From: Acidobacteriota bacterium
GTDB taxonomy: Bacteria > Acidobacteriota > Terriglobia > UBA7540
Assembly: GCA_021828285.1 (NCBI GenBank)
Contig: JAKASG010000017.1
Location: forward strand, 1-47,578
DNA: 47,578 nt
Reading direction: 5' to 3'
This document shows positions 32,258 through 39,619 of the stretch, piece after piece. The stretch's first letter is position 1; the number at the start of each line of letters is the position of its first letter. The notes beneath the pieces are model-generated. The model worked only from the letters and a program-made list of their open reading frames with translations. It searched no databases and was not told where the DNA came from. The position numbers were made by a program, and so were the translations under genes.

Positions 32258-32587
32258 TTAAGTCTCTTGGAGGAGCGGATCGAGGCGGGTTCGCGGCAAG
32301 AGTTCCGACTCTGCCATCAGTTGCAGCCAGTATAGGCTCTCCCTCGCTTCTTTCTGGGCCAGGCCGTATTTGTGAATGAAATCTGCGCGGCTCTCGGCAG
32401 ATTTGGCTTCCTGAAGGTTCGCCCCGATGGAGGTGGCCGAGCGCAAGTACTGCTTTCCGATAACCCACCCCGCGCCGTCCGTTTGTGCCTGAAGATAGCG
32501 GTAGAGGTTAACCGCACGCACCGCATACCGGAGCAATCTGGTTCGAATATCAACAGGGCCGCCGCCCATCTTCGTTTCAGACCTCAT
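32258..32587 (-). CDS. Four-helix-bundle protein of the S23/Avd-like family
   Basis: This 109-residue helical protein has the clear pattern of the S23 intervening-sequence family: GWVIGKQYLRSATSIGANLQ, then EAKSAESRADFIHKYGLAQK, then EARESLYWLQLMAESELL. Members form pentameric bundles related to Avd of diversity-generating retroelements. Their role is mostly unknown, and they were first found in 23S rRNA intervening sequences. The first ATG (32587) lies inside a 7-bp repeat array; ATG 32569 is an alternative start outside it. It converges with the hypothetical gene ending at 32159. No reverse transcriptase or variable repeat is visible nearby. Confidence 0.82.
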   Translation of the reverse strand: MRSETKMGGGPVDIRTRLLRYAVRAVNLYRYLQAQTDGAGWVIGKQYLRSATSIGANLQEAKSAESRADFIHKYGLAQKEARESLYWLQLMAESELLPRTRLDPLLQET

Positions 32588-32603
32588 ACTTCATACTTCA
32601 CAC
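32576..32603 (-). repeat. Degenerate 7-bp tandem array (GAAGTGT type), right copy, inverted
   Basis: On the minus strand the units are GAAGGAT, GAAGTGT, GAAGTAT, GAAGTAT, GAGGTCT and GAA. The array overlaps the first codons of the four-helix-bundle gene and mirrors the array at 31583-31620. Confidence 0.7.
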
Positions 32604-32623
32604 TTCATCCTTCTGGATTGCGG

Positions 32624-33154
32624 CTACCTGACCTCGCTGATTTTGACTGCGTCAATGACGACGGCCGTTTTCGGCCGATCCTGGCGGTCGCGCGGCGCGA
32701 GGGAGATTTGATTGACTACGTCCTGGCCTTCGACCACTTCGCCGAAGATGGTGTGGTGATTGTTGAGCCATTCGGTCGGGGCGACGGTGATAAAGAACTG
32801 GCTGCCGTTGGTGTTGGGTCCGGCATTGGCCATGGCGAGTTTGCCGGGCCGGTCGAACCCCAGGCTTCTTGAGAATTCGTCCTCGAATTTGTAACCCGGC
32901 CCTCCCGTTCCGCTGCCGAGTGGGCAGCCTCCCTGAATCATAAAGTTCGGAATGACTCGGTGGAAAACCAGCCCGTCATAGAACGGCCGTTTGACGCGTG
33001 CGCCCGTTCTCTCGTCCTTGAATTCTTTTTCGCCCTTGGCGAGCGCGACGAAATTCTCGACCGTCTTCGGGGCGTGTTCGGGAAAAAGCCGGCATGTAAA
33101 TTTGCCGAGGGAGGTTTCACAAATTGCATACAAGCCAGGCGGCAGATTGTCCAT
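32624..33154 (-). CDS. ppiB: Cyclophilin-type peptidyl-prolyl isomerase (cytosolic)
   Basis: This 176-residue cyclophilin speeds up proline isomerisation. The catalytic Arg is in FHRVIPNFMIQGG, and the ligand-pocket residues are in MANAGPNTNGSQFFIT and LNNHHTIFGEVVEG. No signal peptide is present. The insert KGEKEFKDERTGARVKRPFY between the first helix and the catalytic strand is typical of this bacterial subgroup. AAAGGAG precedes the ATG at 33154. It lies 53 bases downstream of a second, exported cyclophilin, and the two are probably one transcript. Confidence 0.93.
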   Translation of the reverse strand: MDNLPPGLYAICETSLGKFTCRLFPEHAPKTVENFVALAKGEKEFKDERTGARVKRPFYDGLVFHRVIPNFMIQGGCPLGSGTGGPGYKFEDEFSRSLGFDRPGKLAMANAGPNTNGSQFFITVAPTEWLNNHHTIFGEVVEGQDVVNQISLAPRDRQDRPKTAVVIDAVKISEVR

Positions 33155-33207
33155 AAGACTCCTTTACTCGCTCTTCCACGGGCGCCCGGCCCGTCCATCC
33201 ATTGCTC

Positions 33208-33930
33208 CTAGCGAGGGCTTTTTTGCACCGGCGGTTTGGGCTTGGGCGGCAGCGTCAGCGGAACGATGCTTGCAAATTTGATTTCGTCGAGCTTCGGGAA
33301 TTTGGCGGAGAGGTATGCTTCGCCTTTCTTCGTGATCAAATTCTGATCAGGGCCGTCGCCGAACGGCGGCCCGTCGCCGTAGCCGCCGTAGAGCGCTTCA
33401 ACCACGCTCATGCCCTCCACCACTCTTCCAAACGGCGCAAAGCCCTTGGAATCGAGATTCATGGAATTATCTCGAAGGTTGATGAACACCTGAGTCGTGC
33501 GCGTATTCGGTCCGCCGGTCGCGTAGGTCACCATCCCGGGCATGTTGGATTGATCTACCGGATCGTCTTTGATGGCCGCATGGCTCCAGATTTGGTTCAG
33601 ACGCGGATTGCCGCTCAAGCCAAACTGAACTACAAAACCCGGCACGACGCGGAAAAACCGCGTGCCGTTGAAGAACCCGAACTTCACGAGGTTATAGAAG
33701 CGGTCAGCGCCGCGCGGGGCCCAGGCGCGATGAACCTCGATGACGAATTCACCCTTGGTCGTCACGAAACGCGCGCGATAAACCGCCGGCGCGCGCAAAT
33801 CGAGCGTCGCCGGGCGATAGAGCGAGTGATACGCTCCCCGGCGGTAGGGAGCGCGGTGACGCGCCGTCTGGCCGAAGAGAGCTCCGCCCGCGAAAATCGC
33901 GCACGCGATTATCATCAAACTCTTTTTCAT
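33208..33930 (-). CDS. Exported cyclophilin-type peptidyl-prolyl isomerase
   Basis: This 240-residue protein has a signal peptide (MKKSLMIIACAIFAGGALFG), then a basic linker and a cyclophilin domain from about residue 52: FVTTKGEFVIEVHRAWAPRG, GTRFFRVVPGFVVQFGLSG and GGPNTRTTQVFINLRDN. The catalytic Arg and the GPNT-Q-F pocket are kept. It ends in a proline-rich basic tail (PPKPKPPVQKSPR). It likely folds periplasmic or secreted proteins. GGAGG precedes the ATG by nine bases. Confidence 0.88.
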   Translation of the reverse strand: MKKSLMIIACAIFAGGALFGQTARHRAPYRRGAYHSLYRPATLDLRAPAVYRARFVTTKGEFVIEVHRAWAPRGADRFYNLVKFGFFNGTRFFRVVPGFVVQFGLSGNPRLNQIWSHAAIKDDPVDQSNMPGMVTYATGGPNTRTTQVFINLRDNSMNLDSKGFAPFGRVVEGMSVVEALYGGYGDGPPFGDGPDQNLITKKGEAYLSAKFPKLDEIKFASIVPLTLPPKPKPPVQKSPR

Positions 33931-34033
33931 TCGTTCTTGCCTCCGTAAATAAAGCGCGGAAATCCACGGCGCACATCGCCCAGCTTGCGAATTGCCGCCG
34001 TTCGATTATCGGCAGGCTCGCCGGAATTTGTCA

Positions 34034-34078
34034 AACGCATTATCGCTAACGCATTATCGAGCGATTGCCCCGATAATG
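34034..34078. repeat. Repeated AACGCATTATCG upstream of thiG
   Basis: AACGCATTATCG occurs at 34034-34045 and 34048-34059, 14 bp apart, and an inverted core CGATAATG lies at 34071-34078. The group ends 12 bases before the thiG -35, where a regulator could bind. I see no TPP riboswitch in this interval. Confidence 0.45.
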
Positions 34079-34089
34079 GGATGCGCGCT

Positions 34090-34118
34090 TTGCCGACCGG
34101 GGATTTTTCTCCTACAAT
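34090..34118 (+). promoter_or_regulatory. thiG promoter, TTGCCG-17-TACAAT
   Basis: TTGCCG at 34090-34095 is followed after exactly 17 bases by TACAAT at 34113-34118. Transcription should start near 34125, leaving a leader of about 14 bases that is almost entirely ribosome site (GGGAGA) before the ATG at 34139. Confidence 0.55.
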
Positions 34119-34138
34119 GGCATTGGGAGAACACCGAC

Positions 34139-34918
34139 ATGGAAAATGACCACTTGCGAATCGCCGGCCGGGAATTCCGTTCGCGGCTGATTGCCGGCAC
34201 CGGCAAATACAGAAGCTTTCAGGAGATGGCGCGGGCGCACGAAGCGTCCGGCGCTGAAATCGTGACCGTTGCGGTCCGCCGGGTGAACCTCAGCGACCGC
34301 AGCAAGGAATCGCTGCTCGACTACATTGACCGTTCGAAATACTTCATTCTGCCCAATACGGCCGGCTGCGTGAACTCCGATGAAGCAGTGCGGACGGCGC
34401 GTTTGGCGCGGGAAGTCGGGCTTTCCAACTGGATCAAGCTCGAAGTTATCGGCGACGACAAGACGCTATTCCCGGACAATTTCGAGCTGGTCAAAGCGAC
34501 CGAGCAGCTTGCGCATGAAGGTTTCGTCGTGCTGCCGTACACCAACGATGATTTGATCGCTGCTCGCCGCTTGATTGACGCCGGCGCCGCGGCCGTGATG
34601 CCGCTCGGCGCGCCGATCGGCTCCGGCTTGGGCATTCAGAACGCTGCCAACATTCGCATCTTGCGCGAGATGATTACTGAAGTTCCGCTGATTCTCGATG
34701 CAGGCGTCGGCACCGCTTCCGACGCCGCGATCGCCATGGAGCTTGGAGCCGACGCCGTGCTGATGAATACCGGAATCGCCGCGGCCGAGGACCCCGTCTT
34801 GATGGCCGAAGCAATGAAAAACGCTATTCTCGCCGGACGGCAGGCTTATCTTGCCGGCCGAATGGCGAAAAAGCTCTATGCAACCGCTTCAAGCCCGCTC
34901 GAAGGCGTCGTCCGGTAG
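34139..34918 (+). CDS. thiG: Thiazole synthase ThiG
   Basis: This 259-residue TIM-barrel enzyme builds the thiazole phosphate of thiamine from deoxyxylulose phosphate, dehydroglycine and ThiS-thiocarboxylate. The imine-forming Lys is in [37 protein letters not shown] and [22 protein letters not shown] are signature phosphate-binding strands. Length and start ([21 protein letters not shown]) are standard. It stands alone: no thiS, thiF, thiO/H or thiC is adjacent, so its partners must be elsewhere. It has its own promoter with a very short leader. Confidence 0.95.
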   Translation: MENDHLRIAGREFRSRLIAGTGKYRSFQEMARAHEASGAEIVTVAVRRVNLSDRSKESLLDYIDRSKYFILPNTAGCVNSDEAVRTARLAREVGLSNWIKLEVIGDDKTLFPDNFELVKATEQLAHEGFVVLPYTNDDLIAARRLIDAGAAAVMPLGAPIGSGLGIQNAANIRILREMITEVPLILDAGVGTASDAAIAMELGADAVLMNTGIAAAEDPVLMAEAMKNAILAGRQAYLAGRMAKKLYATASSPLEGVVR

Positions 34919-34927
34919 CGCATCGGA

Positions 34928-35257
34928 TCACCGATTGGCGGCGGCCTTTTGTTTTGGCGGCGGCAGGGTGTAAATGATTTCGCCGGGCTTGGCGAGGTGG
35001 AGTTCCTGGCGGGCGGCTTTTTCAATGGCTTGAGGGTTCGATTTTAAGCCTTGAATCTGCTGTTCAAGCTGCACTTTCTGCTGCTGGAGCTGCTGAATTT
35101 TCTGTTGGAGGCTTTGACTTTCGCGCTGCTCACGCCGCATCGCGAGCCATCCGTTCGCGCCGAAAATTTCATGAACTACAAACGCAAGGCAGACGAGGCC
35201 CAGAACGAGCGCAAGGTTGCGGCTGAGCAATGTGCGGGCCGAGTGAAGGAATTTCAT
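34928..35257 (-). CDS. ftsB: Septum formation initiator, FtsB/DivIC-like
   Basis: This 109-residue protein has one N-terminal membrane span (NLALVLGLVCLAFVVHEIFG), then a glutamine-rich coiled coil (LQQKIQQLQQQKVQLEQQI). It ends with the conserved AARQELHLAKPGEIIYTLP segment, the hallmark of FtsB/DivIC. Such proteins bind FtsL and FtsQ at the division site. ATG 35257 overlaps the TGA of the upstream phosphohexomutase gene as ATGA, so translation is coupled. A longer frame upstream reads inside that gene and is not used. Confidence 0.85.
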   Translation of the reverse strand: MKFLHSARTLLSRNLALVLGLVCLAFVVHEIFGANGWLAMRREQRESQSLQQKIQQLQQQKVQLEQQIQGLKSNPQAIEKAARQELHLAKPGEIIYTLPPPKQKAAANR

Positions 35258-36669
35258 ACAGCGGCAATAAAGGCTTTCGCCGATTGAAGGAGTTGGTCGA
35301 GTTCCTGCCGGCTTGGCGCTTCGCAATAGATGCGAACGAGCGGTTCGGTCCCCGAAGGCCGGACCAGCACCCACGCGCCGTCCTCAAAAATCATTTTCAA
35401 TCCATCGGTGCGGTCGAGCCGCGCCACTTTGCGCCCGTTGAGCTGGCTCACGTCCTGCTCGAGCTTGCCGGTCAACCGCTTCTGAACGTCCGGCGCGAGC
35501 GCCTCGTTCACGCGCACAGTGTAGCACGGGCCAACCTTCTTGTGGAGGGCTTCGAGTTGCCGGCCGAGGGATTGGCCGCGGCGCGCGACCATTTCCGCGA
35601 CCAACAGGCCGGCGAGGATTCCGTCTTTCTCGGGCAAATGGCCGCGAATCGAGAGGCCGGCGCTTTCTTCGCCCCCGAGCGCGATCTTGTCTTCCGTGAT
35701 GAGCTCGCCGATGTATTTGAATCCGACCGGAGTCTGGTAGACCGGAACATTGTGGTATTTCGCAACTGCATCCATCAGGTGCGTCGTCGCGACGCTGCGT
35801 CCAAGTCCGCCGGGAATTTTGCGCACTTCGATCAGGTAATCGGCCAGAAGCGCGAGGATCGAGTTCGGCTCGATAAACGTTCCGTCGCCGTCCACGATGC
35901 CAAAGCGGTCGGCATCGCCATCGGTCGAAAGACCCACGGCGCATCCTTCTTCGACGACGTATTGCGAAAGCTCCTTGAGGTTCGCCGCGCTCGGATCGGG
36001 CCCAGCGCCTGAAAACATCGGGTCGCGGCGGTCGTGCAGCGTGTGGACTTCAACTCCCGCTTCGCGCAGCAGATCGTCAAGATAACCGCGGCCAGTCCCA
36101 TAAAGCGGATCGTAGGCGATGCGCAGCTTGGCCTCGGCAATGGATTTCAGATCAATTTTCTCGCGGATCGCAGGCAGGTAAGTCGCGCGCGGCTCCGAGG
36201 CGTGGCGCAAGGGCGCGGTGAAGCGTGGCCCTTTAAGCGAGTACTCGCCGGCGAGGATCTTCCCGGTAAAGCTTTCGATGTCGCGAGTCACTTCCGGCAG
36301 TGCGGGGGCGCCATCGGCCATTGAAAACTTCAGACCATTATATTCCGGCGGATTGTGGCTGGCCGTGATGTTGACGCCGCCGTCGAGACGGCGGCTGATG
36401 ATTTCCTGCGCGAGCGCCGGAGTGGGATCGGGCCGCGCGGAAACGCCCGTTTCGACGCCGTGGGAATTCAGGATTTCCGCGGCAGCATCCGCGAATTTTT
36501 CGGAAAGGAAGCGCGTGTCGTAACCGACCACGACGCGAGGACGGCCGGATTTCGAGAGCAAATGATAAGCGATGCCTGCGGCGGCGAGCCGAACGTTCGC
36601 AAAGGTGACATCCTCGGCAATCACGCCGCGCCAGCCGGATGTGCCGAAGTGGATCGGGTTGCCCGCCAT
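35254..36669 (-). CDS. Phosphoglucomutase/phosphomannomutase family protein
   Basis: This 471-residue alpha-D-phosphohexomutase moves phosphate between C1 and C6 of a hexose. All four active-site loops are present: the phosphoserine loop ITASHNPPEYNGLKF, the magnesium loop STDGDADRFGIVD, the sugar loop GGEESAGLS, and the phosphate loop RPSGTEPLVRIY. Start and ending are standard (IHFGTSGWRGVIAEDVTFAN). Glucose, mannose or glucosamine specificity cannot be told. It likely supplies sugar phosphates for envelope polymers such as those of the first 7 kb. Its stop overlaps the ftsB start. Confidence 0.9.
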   Translation of the reverse strand: MAGNPIHFGTSGWRGVIAEDVTFANVRLAAAGIAYHLLSKSGRPRVVVGYDTRFLSEKFADAAAEILNSHGVETGVSARPDPTPALAQEIISRRLDGGVNITASHNPPEYNGLKFSMADGAPALPEVTRDIESFTGKILAGEYSLKGPRFTAPLRHASEPRATYLPAIREKIDLKSIAEAKLRIAYDPLYGTGRGYLDDLLREAGVEVHTLHDRRDPMFSGAGPDPSAANLKELSQYVVEEGCAVGLSTDGDADRFGIVDGDGTFIEPNSILALLADYLIEVRKIPGGLGRSVATTHLMDAVAKYHNVPVYQTPVGFKYIGELITEDKIALGGEESAGLSIRGHLPEKDGILAGLLVAEMVARRGQSLGRQLEALHKKVGPCYTVRVNEALAPDVQKRLTGKLEQDVSQLNGRKVARLDRTDGLKMIFEDGAWVLVRPSGTEPLVRIYCEAPSRQELDQLLQSAKAFIAAV

Positions 36670-36678
36670 GCCGCACTC

Positions 36679-36707
36679 ATTGTATCGTTAAGGCCAGCCT
36701 GCCGCAA
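36679..36707 (-). promoter_or_regulatory. Promoter of the phosphohexomutase-ftsB unit, TTGCGG-17-TACAAT
   Basis: On the minus strand TTGCGG (36707-36702) and TACAAT (36684-36679) are separated by 17 bases. Only nine bases lie between the -10 and the ATG at 36669, so the transcript would have a leader of two or three bases or none. No Shine-Dalgarno is seen, in agreement. Confidence 0.5.
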
Positions 36708-36797
36708 CGCTCGGAACGCGCCGGCGCACTCCTCTAATGAGCGGGATGGCGGTGAGCCAAGCATCTTGCGAGTCCTCAAACGGGCGCGGAGGGTTTT

Positions 36798-37124
36798 GTG
36801 ACCGATAAGATCGTCGTTTTCGTAACCGCCGGGAGCCTTGCCGAAGCGCGCAAGATTGCAAAGCATCTTGTGAGAAAGCGCCTCGCCGCGTGCGTCAATA
36901 TGACGCAGCCCGTCCGCTCGGTTTACCGATGGAAGGGCAAAGTCGAGCAGGCCAAGGAATATTTGCTCGTCATCAAAACCACGCGTGATATGTTCAAGAA
37001 ACTGGAATCCGAAGTCTTGAAGACCCACAGTTACGCAACGCCTGAGATCATTTGCCTGCCGATTATCGAAGGCGCGGCTGATTACCTGGAGTGGATTGCC
37101 AAGTCAGTCGAGCCCAAGGGCTAA
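36798..37124 (+). CDS. cutA: Divalent cation tolerance protein CutA
   Basis: This 108-residue protein of the CutA1 family forms trimers linked to tolerance of divalent metals. The family pattern is clear: VVFVTAGSLAEARKIAKHLV, RLAACVNMTQPVRSVYRWKG, EYLLVIKTTRDMF and HSYATPEIICLPIIEG. GTG at 36798 is preceded by GGAGGG at four bases. It is transcribed away from the phosphohexomutase gene and ends 39 bases before the brnT GTG. Confidence 0.93.
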   Translation: MTDKIVVFVTAGSLAEARKIAKHLVRKRLAACVNMTQPVRSVYRWKGKVEQAKEYLLVIKTTRDMFKKLESEVLKTHSYATPEIICLPIIEGAADYLEWIAKSVEPKG

Positions 37125-37140
37125 GGCAGGGATCCTGAAG

Positions 37141-37159
37141 GATAGTGTGGTACACTATC
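37141..37159. promoter_or_regulatory. Perfect palindrome GATAGTGT-GGT-ACACTATC, candidate BrnA operator
   Basis: An 8+8 bp perfect inverted repeat with a three-base centre lies four bases upstream of the brnT GTG. It contains a possible -10 (TACACT, 37151-37156), which would start transcription at the GTG itself. BrnA antitoxins repress their own operon, so this is the natural binding site. Confidence 0.65.
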
Positions 37160-37163
37160 TTTC

Positions 37164-37511
37164 GTGGCGAAGCTCAGGTTCGCTCAATGGCTTTGGGACT
37201 GGCTGTACGGTTCACGCGATTTCTCATTCGAATGGGACGCGGGGAATGCAACCAAGAACATTCAAAAGCACGGCGTCGCTTGCGAGGAGGCGGAGGAAGT
37301 GTTCAGGCGTCGCACCTTCGTCCCCATCGGCGAGCAAATCGAGCCGCCTGCCCCGGAGCCGAGGTTCGGGATGCTTGGGGAAACCAGCGAGGGTAAACTG
37401 CTATTTTTGGCATTTGCGTCGCGTGGCCAGCACATCCGAGTGATCTCGGCGCGCCCGATGAAGGCGAAAGAAAGGAGGTTCTATGAGTCGTTACGTAGAA
37501 AACGAGGCTGA
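37164..37511 (+). CDS. brnT: BrnT family toxin
   Basis: This 115-residue protein shows the BrnT pattern: FSFEWDAGNATKNIQKHGVA, EEAEEVFRRR, a central RFGMLGETSEGKLLFLAFA segment and the ending IRVISARPMKAKERRFYES. BrnT is a RelE-fold ribonuclease that blocks translation. The family's usual ERR...G loop reads PEPRFGMLG here. The start is GTG 37164 with no ribosome site, consistent with a leaderless message. Its 3' end overlaps brnA by 29 bases, the usual toxin-antitoxin arrangement. Confidence 0.88.
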   Translation: MAKLRFAQWLWDWLYGSRDFSFEWDAGNATKNIQKHGVACEEAEEVFRRRTFVPIGEQIEPPAPEPRFGMLGETSEGKLLFLAFASRGQHIRVISARPMKAKERRFYESLRRKRG

Positions 37512-37719
37512 ATACAAGCGTGTCGGCTTTGAATCGCGGAAGATCAGGGCTGCCGCGAGAAGGGCTGGTGGCGTCCGCAAAAAGCCCACTTCGGTCGCGC
37601 TTGATCCCCAACTGGTTGCGGAACTTAAGGCTGAGGCGCGGTCGCGCGGCGTCCCCTATCAGGTGCTCATGCGCATGTTCATCGTTGAAGGTTTCCGCCG
37701 TCTGAAGCGGGCGGGGTAA
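37483..37719 (+). CDS. brnA: BrnA family antitoxin
   Basis: This 78-residue protein neutralises BrnT and represses the operon. The C-terminal ribbon-helix-helix part is clear: KPTSVALDPQLVAELKAEAR, then GVPYQVLMRMFIVEGFRRLK. The N-terminus is basic and likely wraps the toxin. ATG 37483 has AAAGGAGG five bases upstream, a far stronger ribosome site than brnT has, so antitoxin should be made in excess. It is convergent with the PLP enzyme gene that ends at 37835. Confidence 0.88.
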   Translation: MSRYVENEAEYKRVGFESRKIRAAARRAGGVRKKPTSVALDPQLVAELKAEARSRGVPYQVLMRMFIVEGFRRLKRAG

Positions 37720-37834
37720 TTGGCTTCTCGCGGGAGCCGGAACGCAGGCCGTCGGCGTAGTCCACTGCGACAGCCTCACGCCCTCGACCTGGCTGCGCCG
37801 TCCCTTTCTGCGGTACCGGAGCAGCCTCGCCGCC

Positions 37835-38974
37835 TCAAACGCTCGCGAGAGCGTGGTCTAAATCCGCAATAAGATCCTCGACATCTTCGATGCCGACGGA
37901 AATACGTACCAGGCCGTCGGTGATTCCGAGGCGGCGGCGTTCTTCGGGGGGAACGCTGGCGTGCGTCATGGTAGCGGGATGTGAGATGAGCGTTTCGACG
38001 CCGCCGAGGCTTTCCGCGAGCGAACAAAGGCGCACCGATTTCAGGACTTTCTTTGCGTTTTCGAGCGAGCCTGTTTCAAACGAAATCATCGCTCCGAATC
38101 CGGACATCTGCTTCCTGGCGAGCGCGTGCTGAGGATGCGCTGGCAAGCCCGGGTAGTGGACGTTTTTCACTTTCGGGTGCTTCGCCAGAAATTCGGCGAC
38201 CGCCATGCCATTCTCGTTGTGCTGCGACATGCGGACGGCGAGCGTTTTGACGCCGCGCAGGACGAGCCAGCTATCCATCGGCCCAAGAACGGCGCCCGCG
38301 GCGTTCTGAATGAATTTCAGCCTGTCGCCGAGGCGCGCGTCATCGAGGATGACAGCGCCGCCCACGCCGTCGCTGTGGCCGTTCAGATATTTCGTAGTGC
38401 TGTGGAGGACGATGTCCGCTCCGAGGGCGAGCGGACGCTGGAAGTACGGGCTCATAAACGTGTTATCAACGGCAAGGAGGGCGCCGTGGCGATGGGCGAG
38501 CGAGGCTGCGGCAGCGATGTCCGTAATCTCCATCAAAGGATTCGTGGGCGTCTCGACGTAAAGCAGGCGGGTATTCGGTTGGAAAGCCGCTTCCGCCTGG
38601 CCGAGGCGCGCGGTGTCCGAATAGCTGAACGTGAGGCCGAAATCCTTCAGCACACGCTCGAAGAGGCGAAACGTGCCTCCATAAAGGTTGTGAGCGGAAA
38701 TGATGTGATCGCCCGCCTTGAAAAGCGTCATGACGGCGTTAATAGCCGCCATGCCGGAGGCAAATGCAAAGCCAAACCTCCCGCCCTCGAGCGCCGCGAG
38801 ATTCCGTTCAAGCGCTGCGCGAGTCGGATTCGAGGTCCGGGAATACTCATAGCCCTTGTGTTTACCCAGTTCTTCCTGAACGTAGGTCGAAGTTTGATAA
38901 ATCGGGACAATAATCGCTCCTGTTGTGGGATCGGGCTCCTGTCCCACGTGGATGGCATCGGTGGAGAATCCCAT
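37835..38974 (-). CDS. PLP-dependent Cys/Met metabolism enzyme (cystathionine gamma-synthase/lyase type)
   Basis: This 379-residue PLP enzyme of the trans-sulfuration family has FASGMAAINAVMTLFKAGDH, LYVETPTNPLMEITDI and the PLP-lysine motif HSTTKYLNGHSDGVGG. SLGGVETLISHPATMTHASV lies near the end. Cystathionine gamma-synthase (metB), gamma-lyase and methionine gamma-lyase share these motifs. The GFSTDAIHVGQEPDPTTGAI start is common in gamma-synthase/lyase enzymes, so I leave the symbol open. ATG 38974 has AAAGG five bases upstream; the frame extends to 39031 without a better start. Confidence 0.88.
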   Translation of the reverse strand: MGFSTDAIHVGQEPDPTTGAIIVPIYQTSTYVQEELGKHKGYEYSRTSNPTRAALERNLAALEGGRFGFAFASGMAAINAVMTLFKAGDHIISAHNLYGGTFRLFERVLKDFGLTFSYSDTARLGQAEAAFQPNTRLLYVETPTNPLMEITDIAAAASLAHRHGALLAVDNTFMSPYFQRPLALGADIVLHSTTKYLNGHSDGVGGAVILDDARLGDRLKFIQNAAGAVLGPMDSWLVLRGVKTLAVRMSQHNENGMAVAEFLAKHPKVKNVHYPGLPAHPQHALARKQMSGFGAMISFETGSLENAKKVLKSVRLCSLAESLGGVETLISHPATMTHASVPPEERRRLGITDGLVRISVGIEDVEDLIADLDHALASV

Positions 38975-39157
38975 AGAACCTTTCCGGGCGCGCAGCGCAT
39001 AGGCGTGGCGACCTAACCGCGCGCTCCTCAAACAATTCGTTTTTGCTTCGGAGGGAACTTAACGAAGTCTTTCGGTAATGTCAATGCCGCTGGCTTCTTG
39101 GCCGCTGGCTTCTCGATGATTCTCTGCAATGAAACCCTCCGCCGGTGCGAATTGGTT

Positions 39158-39163
39158 TATAAT
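39158..39163 (+). promoter_or_regulatory. Possible -10 (TATAAT) for the small exported protein gene
   Basis: A consensus TATAAT lies 57 bases upstream of the ATG at 39221. No good -35 is seen at 16-18 bp, so the call is tentative. Confidence 0.3.
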
Positions 39164-39220
39164 AGGGTTTTGAAGCGACAACCTAGACCGCAGGAAATTC
39201 AGAAGCAAGCAGGGGGCCAA

Positions 39221-39619
39221 ATGCGTCCATTCAATTCAAATCGAGCTGTTGCAATCCTCCTCGCGGGAATGGCATCGCTTGCCCTTGCAGGAGTCCGAAA
39301 CGCAAGGGCGGACCAGCCCTCGTCAACCCTCTTCATTAAAGTCACCGACGCCTCTACAGGAAAGCCGATCTACCAGGCTCAACTGACCTTGCAATTCCGG
39401 ATGAAGGAAGGGAAAGCCATTTTCAGGCATGCCAAATGGTTTTCATATACTGGAAAAACGGACGTGAAGGGCATCTGCAAGTTTGAAGATGTCGGACAAG
39501 GGCCGATCGTTCTGATGGTGACCGCGACGAACCACCAGAGTTACGGAAAGAAGCTCAAATTCGACAAGTCCAACCAGTTGATCGCCGTAAAGCTGAGAAA
39601 GCCCCACGCACTCCTTTGA
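39221..39619 (+). CDS. Small exported protein with a carboxypeptidase-regulatory-like fold
   Basis: This 132-residue protein has a signal peptide (AVAILLAGMASLALAGVRNA) ending near ARA-DQ. A single beta-sandwich domain follows: TLFIKVTDASTGKPIYQAQL, TGKTDVKGICKFEDVGQGP and IVLMVTATNHQSYGKKLKF. The 'D-A-S-T-G-K-P-I ... T-D-x-K-G ... V-x-A-x-N-H' pattern is typical of CarboxypepD_reg/transthyretin-like domains, which bind or decorate surface structures. ATG 39221 has AGGGGG upstream. It has no clear operon partner and faces the parvulin gene across a 356-base gap. Confidence 0.65.
   Translation: MRPFNSNRAVAILLAGMASLALAGVRNARADQPSSTLFIKVTDASTGKPIYQAQLTLQFRMKEGKAIFRHAKWFSYTGKTDVKGICKFEDVGQGPIVLMVTATNHQSYGKKLKFDKSNQLIAVKLRKPHALL

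Noticed and set aside
32258-32587. Diversity-generating retroelement around the Avd-like gene
   Set aside because: No reverse transcriptase, template repeat or variable repeat is visible nearby.
33940-34138. TPP riboswitch before thiG
   Set aside because: The conserved CUGAGA and related core elements are absent, and the predicted leader is only about 14 bases.
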